From NCBI GenBank assembly GCA_964036295.1, contig OZ038472.1, positions 9,606,068 to 9,670,067 on the forward strand: a DNA stretch of 64,000 nt, written 5' to 3'. A program made the position numbers and the translations under genes. The stretch is from Plumapathes pennacea (taxonomy: Eukaryota > Cnidaria > Anthozoa > Antipatharia > Myriopathidae). Positions 55,429 to 64,000 of this stretch are shown here, one piece after another. Numbering within the stretch: the first letter of the stretch is position 1; every line of letters begins with the position of its first letter. The notes beneath the pieces were generated by a model. That model made no database searches, was not told where the DNA came from, and saw only the letters and a program-made list of their open reading frames with translations.

Positions 55429-56420
55429 CTAGAGTTCTAGATCGCGTCTTATTCGTCTTCTTGTCCTGACGGTGTCCGTTTCTGCTACGCAAGGCACGTC
55501 TTCCTCGTCCTCTGCTGCTGGCGCCACCTCTGTCGTGCTCTGTGAGAGACGGTTACTTTTATTAAGCGCGGAGAGCCGGCCGAAAAAAAAAACATGCAAA
55601 CTTTTCGGTACTAAGGCCCTCAGCTTTTGAGAACAACTTTGCACATTCCTTGTTTTGTAGCACCCTTGATCCTAGTAGCCACGTCTGCGGAGTTGGCCTT
55701 TTTTCCAGTCTCCTTTCCATGGATAAAAACTTCCCTCAAGTAACCGCTTACACTGTCAGAGAAATGGGCCGACTTTCTCGTCCTTTTAAGTGACAATCCC
55801 ACTTATATGATTGTCGATTTCTCTTCCGGCTCTTGTGCGGTAGATGACGAGGTCGAAGACTCGCTCTGAACATACTCGCCCCCTACAGACATACAGGCCT
55901 CCGTCCAGATTCCTTTTATCTCCTCGTATGCTGACTCCCGTTCCGGCTTGACTAGAGCTGCTTCTGGGGACTGCTGTACGACTGGTACACCTTTATACAT
56001 CCTTCCCCTGGGCATGCAAATTAAACGTCTTCTGTTCCTTGGTATGGCATAGAAGGATCTTGGGGCAATGATTAGGTAGGCTGATGACAAGTAGCGGGTC
56101 TTGACGGCCCTGTACTCGCCCTGAAAGCACCAACTGTCACACTTGAGCTGCTGAATGGCTGAGTGATGAGATTCGTTGGGCCTTCAGGAGTGCCAAATTT
56201 CGCCAGTTGTACTGAAGAAAACAACTTTCCAGGCCCATCGTTATATGCACACCAGCCTCTCAGCCCAGCAACCTCGTATGAAAAGTGTTGTGTGTGAAAC
56301 CTTGTAGACTTTACACACCGCCGCACAAAAGCTATTCACTCCCCCGTACGATTCTATGGAAGCTTTCATGTCACTGGTAGTTTCTACATCGTGACCTTCG
56401 CTGATGTCGCGTCTCATATG
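55429..56420 (-). pseudogene. Degenerate member of a cnidarian-expanded unknown gene family
   Basis: The minus strand, from high to low coordinate, reads DMKASIESYGGV, then in another frame STRFHTQHFSYE, GLRGWCAYNDGPGKLF and LITQPFSSSS, then a less conserved region (PRGRMYKGVPVV, SESSTSSSTAQEPEE), then GLSLKRTRKSAHFSDSVSGY and VFIHGKETGKKANSADVATR, and finally LHVFFFGRLSALNKSNRL. I recall this order (DMK..IESYGG; W.AY.IG.GK; GWALK..RK..RFS..... (Y/F)L...F.IGE.TG.K..P..V...M; QI.SFFSRLSAL) from a large family of uncharacterised proteins in coral and anemone genomes. Here it is broken by several frameshifts. No function is known to me. Confidence 0.6.
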
Positions 56421-57085
56421 GCTCTAAAAGACAGCAGTGCGACAGTCGCAGATATTTTTCCCACCTGCGGCTTGCTGAAGTCGTACCTTTCTATGTTGAT
56501 ACCAGCACAATGTCTGAGACAAGGAAGGGACAACAACAGGAATGCACGGTGTTAAAACCTTCCATTGTCAGAGTTAAGGAAGGCTTCAGTTAGCTGAAGT
56601 TTCAACAATTTCAGCGCTTTGAGTGTGTGGTTAATAATCGGTGCCACCACAAACAGATTTGGGTACACTCAGGAGAGGTGGATGTAGGTCCTTGTCTAGA
56701 AAGAGAAAGAGAGTTTAAACGGCCTATTTTCGGTGAAAGTTTTCCATAACTTTATATCTATATTAGTCAAAATTTGTGGCAGATAAATGCCATACGAAGC
56801 AAATGAAGGTTATCTGAATGAAGATAATGCCACACTGTTATGAATACTCTCAGAAGAACATAATAGGGTATGCTTTTCAGAGTCGGGCTTGAAATAGAGT
56901 ATACATTTTGGAGTCAGGTCTGAAATAGGGTATAGTAATTCAGATGTTTTGGTCTGAAATTGGGTAAGGGGTTTTCATGTTCAGGCAGCATACCTCCACC
57001 CAAAATTATGATGAGTATCCCCTGGAATGGGACACATGCCAATATCATGTAAATGCTAATATAGTGTCATCTGCCTTTAAGTGCT
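56421..57085. repeat. Non-coding, with GGGTAT-rich repeat fragment
   Basis: Positions 56865-56990 contain tandem-like GAAATAGGGTAT / GTCAGGTCTGAAAT motifs similar in style to the interior of G-run MITEs. No gene is seen. Confidence 0.45.
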
Positions 57086-57862
57086 CGTGTGCCCCGACGA
57101 GCTTAGGATTGGAGACCGTGTCTTTATCTTCGTCATATTTTTTTCTGGGTTACGAATCAGCACACGGGGGCTGGTTCACATTGCCACATGATATATGATG
57201 ACGTGAGGTGACTTCGCGAATAACTTGAAATCTAGTCAATTGAATTGTACGTTAATGCTTGTGTATAAAGTTATCTGTAAGCCATTCAAACTCCATACCT
57301 TTTGCCTCTGTGGAACATGCACGAATAAACTAGATTTTAGAGAACGATTTTGGCTTGCGTTCTTAAGCTCACCGTTATAGCCGTAAACAAATGTTTGATT
57401 GATTCGATTATATTTAATGGCTACCGCTACAGGATTGCAAATAACTCTGTCGCCACTAATTATTTAGTCCCGACGAACTTTCTGTGGCGACACGAAATAC
57501 TTTTGGGAAGATACCAGGCCGAAAACGAAACACCAAAGCCATGACGAACTTTAACCGTAAAGAGTGATGATTTGTGCCTTACACTATACATGACATCTGT
57601 TCTGTTGTCGTACATACTGTAGCTGTTTTGTAAAGTTTTTTCGCCGAAAGTATATCCGTTTTTGTGACGAAATTATTCATTCTCACGACTTAAGACTCCA
57701 CCAATGCCTCTCTGTGAATATATTATATGTATTATGCTGCACGTGAGCGCGACAGTTGTCAAAATGCTTGATCGGCTTATCGTACAGTGCATGTTGAAAT
57801 GTTTCTTCCATTCGATTAAGTAGCCTTTGTTTCGCAGTAGTAATTGTATACTAGAAATGAAA
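57086..57862 (+). repeat. Helitron-like repeat family, diverged left module
   Basis: Starts TGCTCGTGTGCCCCGACGAGC (the same hairpin layout as 37316) and contains GAATCAGCACACGG, CGACACGAAATACTTTTGGG and CGATTAAGTAGCCTTTGTTTC. It is the most diverged copy. Confidence 0.6.
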
Positions 57863-58389
57863 ATCAGACTGGCGTTGTCAGTGAGCTCACGGTATTAGTT
57901 GGGTCGAGACCAGAATAAACTAAATAGACAGTAGGGACAAGAGCGGAACTGCCAAGAGAAAATTCCAGTTTCTCAGCAGAAAAATATTACACAGTATAAA
58001 GAACTTGGCTTTTGACATCTCCCTCAAATGAAACCTGAATAAAGTATAAGTTATCAATACAATACTCACGCAATTGCTTCTTAAAGGTTGAGGGATTACA
58101 AGCAAGAAAAGCTGAGCAATGTCTGACTCTGACTTTCGTGCACAGTCAATTTTGACAGTTTGACTTCGAACACTTGTTGTTTGTGGTTAACAAAAGCTTT
58201 AAAATGAAGCGTGTTTTTTTTTCTGGGTTACGAATCAGCACACAGTGATTGGTTTGCATTATCACGTGATTTGCGATGACGTTATGCAATTGACTTTCCT
58301 CGCGAGCGACTTGAGATGTCGGCGATTGAAGCAAGAGACTGAAATTGAATTGTGTTAAAGTTAGCCTGTATCCCATCCGAACTGAACAT
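57863..58389 (-). repeat. Helitron-like repeat family, inverted right module plus fragment
   Basis: The inverted terminal hairpin lies at 57868-57882 with CTGAT (minus strand) at 57863-57867, followed by GTTGGGTCGAGACCAG and TGACATCTCCCTCAAATGAA. From about 58210, a piece of the left module follows (GAATCAGCACACAGTGATTGG). A 155-codon frame at 58146-58613 crosses this repeat and is not a gene. Confidence 0.55.
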
Positions 58390-59427
58390 CGGTTGGCTTT
58401 CTGGATGCACGGAAGCCATACTTTAAGAACGATTTTGGCTTGCATTGTTTTTAAGCGTTCGAAGATTTGAAAATAGCCATACACAAATGCTTGATGTGTT
58501 ACCAGCGGGACCCCCGTAAAGTACGAAGGGTTGTGTTTTTGCAAATGCTCAATTATAGATACCGCTTCAACCAATGTATCTGTGTTCTGAGCAATATTTG
58601 TGTGAAAGAACATCGAATAAGAAGTAGAAGACGTGTCGAAACTTGATAAAACTTGAACTTTTCCCTGCGGGCAGAGCGTCTCCCTTTGTCGGAAACTCAG
58701 GGGCTTTGTGTAACGCGCGGTGTATACGAACAGTCGGCGTTTAACTTCGTTTTGTGTGAAGTAAAGGTTCTTTGTTTATTGTCTGAGGATACTGAATTAC
58801 TAATAGGTTTGAGGCAAATATCACGCGAGATTAAGATACAAGATCTGTCAATGAAATGTCACGAGCATAATATCATAGAACGGGGAATCCCGAATCATCA
58901 GCTACTTAGCTTTCACTCACGCCGCTTTAACAAAAGCAGGGAAGACCGGCAGGCGATTACATCTAGAATATTTGTCACTGAATACCTCAAAGTCTTCAAA
59001 AGCTCAAGGTTGATATCCGACTATCCGAGCCTAATGTTCGCTCCACATGCGTGATGCACGCCTTTGTTTTTGTTCTTTGTCACGGTATTCAAATGTCTGC
59101 AGCTTCCGATAGAGATTAATTTCGTATCGACCCAGAATTTTTTTCGTTAAAGCTTAATGCATAGCAGTCTTGAACATATTAGTGATCAGACTTGTACATG
59201 TAGGATGCGTAACTTTTTCGTTTTCCGGGGTTATAGGTCTTCGTTTTCAGTACGCTGTCTTACTGCTGTCTTACAGCTACTTAAGATGTCGGGTATTCCC
59301 CAGTCAATCCCATTACAAAATGACAACACAGTTCCTCCACAAAACATGTCAGCTTGAAAATTCACTTAACAAAGTTGCCAGGTTATATAGCAAGCGTCAC
59401 ACCAGTACTGTCACGTGCATCGGAAAG
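58390..59427. repeat. Long repeat, inverted partner of 16200-17330
   Basis: Reverse complement of 16200-17330. The 133-codon frame 58653-59054 (plus) is the longer version of the frame at 16783-17061. After GCATCGGAAAGCAA at about 59427 the copy is interrupted by the Helitron-like repeat and resumes at about 61275. Confidence 0.75.
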
Positions 59428-61274
59428 CAAGTTCAAAATGCTCCTGGCAAAAACAATCACTCAAGGCAAAAGCAAATCACTCATTGCTCGCGGGGGCCTG
59501 GGGCCCACGAGAGCTTAAAAATGGAGATTTTTATTTATTTTTTTTTCCTTTTTGTGGGTCGAGGATCAGCACACGGTGATTGGTTCATATTATCACGTGC
59601 TGGGCGATGACGTAATTGACTTCGCTAAACAACTCGAGATGTGGCCAGTGAATTGCTCGTTACTTGTGTGTAAAAGTTAACTGCATCCCATCCAAACTCA
59701 ACACCATTTGGCTCTGGAACGATTTTGGCTCGCGTTCACCGCGGAAGCTTTGAGAATAGCCGTAAACAAATATTTGATGGTACCGCTGTCGCCGATAAAT
59801 ATTTAGTCCCGACGAAACTTTCTGTGGCGACACGAAATACTTTTGGGAAGATAACAGGGCGAAAGCAGAAACCAAAGCTACGGTGAGCTTTAGCCGTAAA
59901 ACAATGACGCTTTATGCTTTACTCTGTACATGACATCTGTTGCCTCATAAAATTCTTCTGCGTATCGTACATTGCCTGTTGAAGTGTTTCTTTCATTCGA
60001 TCATGTAGCCTTTGTTTCGCAATGGTCAGTGAATACCAGAAATGAAAAATACACCGAAATAATTCTGAGGATTGAGTTTGCAGTCACAAATGGACTGAAC
60101 ACACTGTGAACAAAAGCGCAATAATATTGTAAACATCTCTCGTGTGACATTCCTCGCTGTCAATTTTATATTTGTTACAGAGCACGAATACTCGAAAGCC
60201 TGATAGAAAGAAACGTATTGAGTTAATAAAAGAAAACATATAAGTAGTGAAGCGAAAACGTAAACTGCATCCCATTCAAATTCAACGCCATTTGGCTTTG
60301 TGGAATAGGCATGGATAAACTGGATTTTAGGAAAAGATTTTGGCTCGCGTTCACCGCACAAGCTTTGAGAATAGCCGTAAACAAATATGTTTGATGGTAC
60401 TTCTGGGGTATTGCAAATATCTCTGTCGCCGATAAGTATTTAGTCCCGACGAAACTTTCTGTGGCGACACGAAATACTTTTGGGAAGATAACAGGGCGAA
60501 AACAGAAACCAAAGCTACGGTGAGCTTTAGCCGTAAAACAATGACGCTTTATGCCTTACTCTGTACATGACATCTGTTGCCTCATAAAATTCTTCTGCGT
60601 ATCGTACATTGCCTGTTGAAGTGTTTCTTTCATTCGATCATGTAGTCTTTGTTTCGCAATGTTCATTAAATACCAGAAATGAAAAATACACCGAAAAAAT
60701 TCTGAGGATTGAGTTTGCAGTCACAAATGGACTGAACACACTGTGAACAAAAGCGCAATAATATTGTAAACATCTCTCGTGTGACATTCCTCGCTGTCAA
60801 TTTTATATTTGTTACAGAGCACGAATACTCGAAAGCCTGATAGAAGAAACGTATTGAGTTAAGAAAAAAAAACACATAAGTAGTGAAGCGAAGGCTGGAT
60901 TAATCGTGGCCTCTGATTAGAAATATGAGTCAAGGTCAAACTGTCAAAATCGATTGTGCATAAAAAGATATGTCACGCATTCTCAAGATGCAGGGTCGCT
61001 CAACCTTTAAGAAGCAAGTGTATGAGTGTTGTAATAATAATTTTTAGTTTAATCAAGGTGTCAAAAGAGCAAGGTGTCAAAAGCCAAGTTCTCTATACTG
61101 TGTGATATTTTTATGGTGAGAAATTGGAAGTCTCTCTTGGGAGTTCCGCTCTTGTCCCCTACTTTCCATTTTATATTCTGGTCTCGACCCAACTCACGCC
61201 GCGAGCTCACTGGCAAGGCCAGTCTAGTTGAAAATATTATTCCGTATGAAACATCCTACCCGGCATGAGTCGGG
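59428..61274 (+). mobile_element. Helitron-like repeat, composite copy inserted in the long repeat
   Basis: It starts TTGCTCGCGGGGGCCTGGGG at 59486 and ends with ACTGGCAAGGCCAGT plus CTAGT at 61209-61228. It contains a partial internal tandem duplication: the segment from GTAAACTGCATCCCATTCAA to the GAAACGTATTGAGTTAA block occurs twice (about 59675-60240 and 60258-60865). It interrupts the 58390-61575 repeat, as shown by the uninterrupted counterpart near 16185-16205. Confidence 0.65.
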
Positions 61275-61575
61275 AGCTATGAAGACTGGGTTGTTGCAAT
61301 CGAAGAATATTACTACGGGGCCTTCGATAATTGTTTTCTCTCAATTATTATAAAACACTTTTTCGTAAATATCTGTTTGACCGAAATTAGAAGAAAAGAG
61401 GGCAAGAAAAATAAAGGGAGCTCTTGGATCCGTCATGTGTAAAAACTGATTCGGCTATAATATCTTTTGCATATAAACGCACAACAAAAGTTCCTCTCCC
61501 TGGACCCCGCGTGTCTCTATGCATTGTACTAATGAAGCCACAAGCGCACTGGCCACGGACCTGCCTTGTTTCTAA
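61275..61575. repeat. Continuation of the long repeat (partner of 15910-16200)
   Basis: Contains GACTGGGTTGTTGCAA, CAAACAGATATT (inverted), GGAGCTCTTGGATCCGTCAT and GCGCACTGGCCACGG, the inverse of 15910-16200. Confidence 0.75.
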
Positions 61576-61795
61576 ACAGAGGCCGCGATTAATCCAGCCC
61601 TCGCTTCAATACTGTTTTTTTTTTAACTGAATACGTTTCTTCTGTCAGGCTTTCGAGTATTCGTGCTCTGTAACAAATATAAAATTGAAAGCGAGGAATG
61701 TAACACTAGACTTGTTTACAATATTATTATGGTTTTGTTCATCAGTCCATTTGTGACTGCAAAGTCAATCCTTAGGGACTATTTCGGTGTATTTT
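61576..61795 (-). repeat. Inverted fragment of the Helitron-like repeat
   Basis: Reverse complement of the segment around 37960-38075 (GAAAGCCTGA..., GAATACTCGAAAG, TTTTATATTTGTTACAGAGC). Confidence 0.6.
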
Positions 61796-63328
61796 TGCTC
61801 GCGGGGGCCTGGGGCCCAACGCGAGCTTAAAAACGCAAATTTTTATTTTTATTATTATTTTTTTTTTGTCGGTCAAGAATCAGCATACGGTGATTGGTTC
61901 AGATTATCACGTGATATGCAATGACGTAATTGACGTTCTGTGGCGACACGAAATACTTCTGGGAAGAAAACAAGCCGAAAACGGAAACCAAAGCTACGAT
62001 GCGCTTTAGCCGCAAAACAATGGCGATTTATGCTTCACTCTGTACATGACATCTGTTGCCTCATAAAATTCTTCTGCTTATCGTATACATTGCCTATTGA
62101 AATGTTTCTTTCATTCGATCATGTAGCCTTTGTTTCGCAATGGTTATTTTATACCAGAAATGAAAAATACACCGAAATAGTCCTGAGTATTAAGTTTGCA
62201 GTCAGAAATGGACTGAACACACTGTGAACACACTGTGAACAAAACCGCAATAATATTTTTAACATAATTCGTGTTACATTCCTCGCTTTCAATTTTATAT
62301 TTGTTACAAAGCACGAATACTCAAAAGCCTGATAGAAGAAACGCATTCAGTTAATACAAGAAAACACACAAGTACTGAAGCGAAGGCTGGATTGATCGTG
62401 GCCGTGATTGTGATTAGAAATAAGAGTCGAATTCGATTGTGCATAAGAAGAGATGTCAGAATTTCGCCCCGAAATTTTTACCGGTTCCAGCTAGCGCAGC
62501 AAGCTGACGTTCGGCGAGAGGTAAGATAACGCGCAACTAAACATATTTAGCCAGTTTTCAAGTTCAACCGTTGCCGAAGACCGCCGTTCGGCGAACGACC
62601 AAAATCCCCATACATTTCTTTATAATTGCCAAAGGTCATGTTCTTTCGTAATAACAAAGGTATCACATATCACTGTGTGACAGACAGACAGACCCCCGGA
62701 GCCTGGGCTGCCCTGTGTGTATACTCTAAATGAAAAATACACCGAAATACTCCTGAGCATTGAGTTTGCAGTCACAAATGGACTGAACACGCTGTGAACA
62801 AAACCGCAATAATATTGTAAACAAGTCTCGTGTTGGGTTCGTGTTACATTCCTCGCTTTCAATTTTATATTTGTTACAAAGCACAAATACTCGAAAGCCT
62901 GATAGAAGTGAAACGCATTCAGTTAAAAAACAAGACAGACTAGTATTGAAGCGAAGCCTGGAATAATGATGGCCTCTGATTAGAATTAAGTGTTCGAAGT
63001 CAAACTGTCAAAATTGATTCATAAAAAGACAAGTCACGCATTACTCAGATTTACTCTGTGGGTAACCGTTTCGCTTCTAAGCTCAAAATGTAGAGTCGCT
63101 CAATCTTTAAGAAGCAAGTGTATGAGTGTTGTAATGATAAATTTATAGTTTAATCAGGTTTCATTTAAGCAAGGTGTCAAAAGCCAAGTTCTCTATACTG
63201 GGTGATATATTTCTGGTGGGAAACTGGAAGCCTCCCGGAAGTTCCGCTCTTGTCCTTGCTTTCCATTTTAGTTTATTGTGCTCTCGACCCAACTAACGCC
63301 GCGAGCTCACTGGCAACGCCAGTCTAGT
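61796..63328 (+). mobile_element. Helitron-like repeat, diverged composite copy
   Basis: It starts TGCTCGCGGGGGCCTGGGG at 61797 and ends with ACTGGCAACGCCAGT plus CTAGT at 63309-63328. It has a deletion after 61935 relative to 37314-38456 and an extra block at about 62450-62720 (CAGACAGACAGACC near 62680). The hairpin stem is ACTGGC/GCCAGT here too. Confidence 0.6.
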
Positions 63329-64000
63329 TTATTTCTTGTATACATTTACCACAGCGAAACAAAGGCTACTTGATCGAATGAAAGAAACATTTTAACAGGC
63401 AATGTACGATAAGCAGAAGCATTTTATGAGACAACAGATGTCATGTACAGTGTAAAGCAAAAGAGTCATCGTTTTACGGCTAAAGCTCATCATTGCTTTG
63501 GTTTTCGTTTTCGGCCTGGTGTCTTCCCAGAAGTATTTCGTGTCATCACAGAAAGTTTCGTCAGGACTAAATAATTAGCGGCGATAGAGAAATTTGCAAT
63601 CCCGTAGAGGTATCCATCAAACATTTGTTTACGGCTATTCTCAAAGCTTCCGCGGTGAATTTAAGAATTTAAGCCAAAATCACTCCCTAAAATCCAGTTT
63701 ATCCGTGCATGTTCCACAGTTAACTTTAACACACAAGTAACGAGCAATTCGGTTGGTAACATCTCGAATTGTTTCGCGAAGTCAATTTACTTCATGGCAT
63801 ATCACGTGGTAATATGAATCAATCACCGTGTGCTGATTCTCGACCCAGAAAAAGAAAACGAAACTAAGCAAAGAAACTTCGTTTTTAAGCTTGCCGCAGC
63901 CGCGAGCAAATACACCGAATTGGTCCTGAACATTGATTTTGTTAGTCACAAATGACTGAACACGCAGTGAATATAAAATATTGTAAACAAGTCTTATGTT
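63329..64000 (-). repeat. Helitron-like repeat, inverted left module, to window end
   Basis: From the high end, TTTGCTCGCGGCTGCGGC (63893-63910 inverted) through GAATCAGCACACGGTGATTG (inverted) to GGCTACTTGATCGAATGAAAG. After 63910 another right-module fragment begins (CACAAATGACTGAACACG) and runs off the window. Confidence 0.55.

Noticed and set aside
58146..58613. 155-codon minus-strand frame as a gene
   Set aside because: It crosses the junction between the long repeat and a fragment of the Helitron-like repeat, so it is a chance fusion.
1..64000. tRNA, rRNA or other structured RNA genes
   Set aside because: No recognisable tRNA or rRNA sequence was noticed on either strand; a covariance-model search was not possible here.

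Overview
The window looks like repeat-rich nuclear DNA from a marine invertebrate, most likely an anthozoan cnidarian (stony coral or sea anemone). The main reasons are the mobile-element families present: a Polinton-like DNA-polymerase transposon, a Penelope-like element with an intact reverse transcriptase/GIY-YIG reading frame, CR1/L2-like and L1-ORF1-like non-LTR fragments, a Tc1-like transposase, a HUH/SF3 Rep-type gene and a family of unknown protein that is expanded in corals. The DNA is AT-rich and full of microsatellites. I found no convincing intact host gene. Almost every protein-like segment is a transposable element or a broken copy of one. Species assignment is inference from family recollection.

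Layout. 1-5.7 kb: a minus-strand non-LTR retrotransposon (endonuclease then reverse transcriptase) split by a 1.18-kb TTAA-flanked element, followed by the 3' end of another non-LTR element on the plus strand. 5.8-10 kb: an L1-type ORF1 on the minus strand, split by a 1.5-kb dispersed repeat, then a second copy of that repeat which is itself split by another insertion. 10-17.3 kb: several segments that recur in inverted orientation elsewhere in the window (10.4-13.4 with 34.7-36.9; 13.4-14.1 with 22.9-23.6; 15.9-17.3 with 58.4-61.6 kb). 17.5-18.1 kb: a candidate small secreted-protein gene or remnant. 18.1-22.4 kb: a 4.3-kb element with short inverted termini and long TTCTAGAA-rich subterminal arrays.

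24.5-33.8 kb holds the most interesting unit, a complete 9.25-kb Polinton-like element bounded by terminal inverted repeats of about 220 bp and a 5-bp target duplication (TCAAG), inserted in a small tandem repeat. It carries a broken protein-primed-type DNA polymerase B with a zinc finger and an HNH endonuclease VII-like module, a truncated integrase, a tandem family of about 145-residue proteins, a membrane-hairpin protein, a large broken unknown gene and a Cys/His-repeat zinc protein. I saw no capsid, protease or packaging ATPase gene. The first codons of the two outermost genes lie inside the inverted repeats, so both proteins start with related residues.

34-44.6 kb: inverted copies, tandem copies of an abundant non-autonomous repeat with a Helitron-like 3' end, the Penelope-like element (39.2-41.2 kb), a gag remnant and another non-LTR fragment. 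45.7-48.7 kb: a Tc1-like transposase pseudogene next to a minus-strand HUH endonuclease/SF3 helicase Rep pseudogene, with a strong hairpin upstream of it. 49-64 kb: a palindromic minisatellite, further dispersed-repeat copies, a G-run MITE with a perfect 8-bp target duplication, a remnant of a cnidarian-expanded gene family, and many rearranged copies of the Helitron-like repeat.

The genes do not form a host pathway; only those inside the Polinton-like element and inside the Rep region can be read as functional sets. The window is best read as a nested transposon graveyard with one nearly intact retroelement reading frame.
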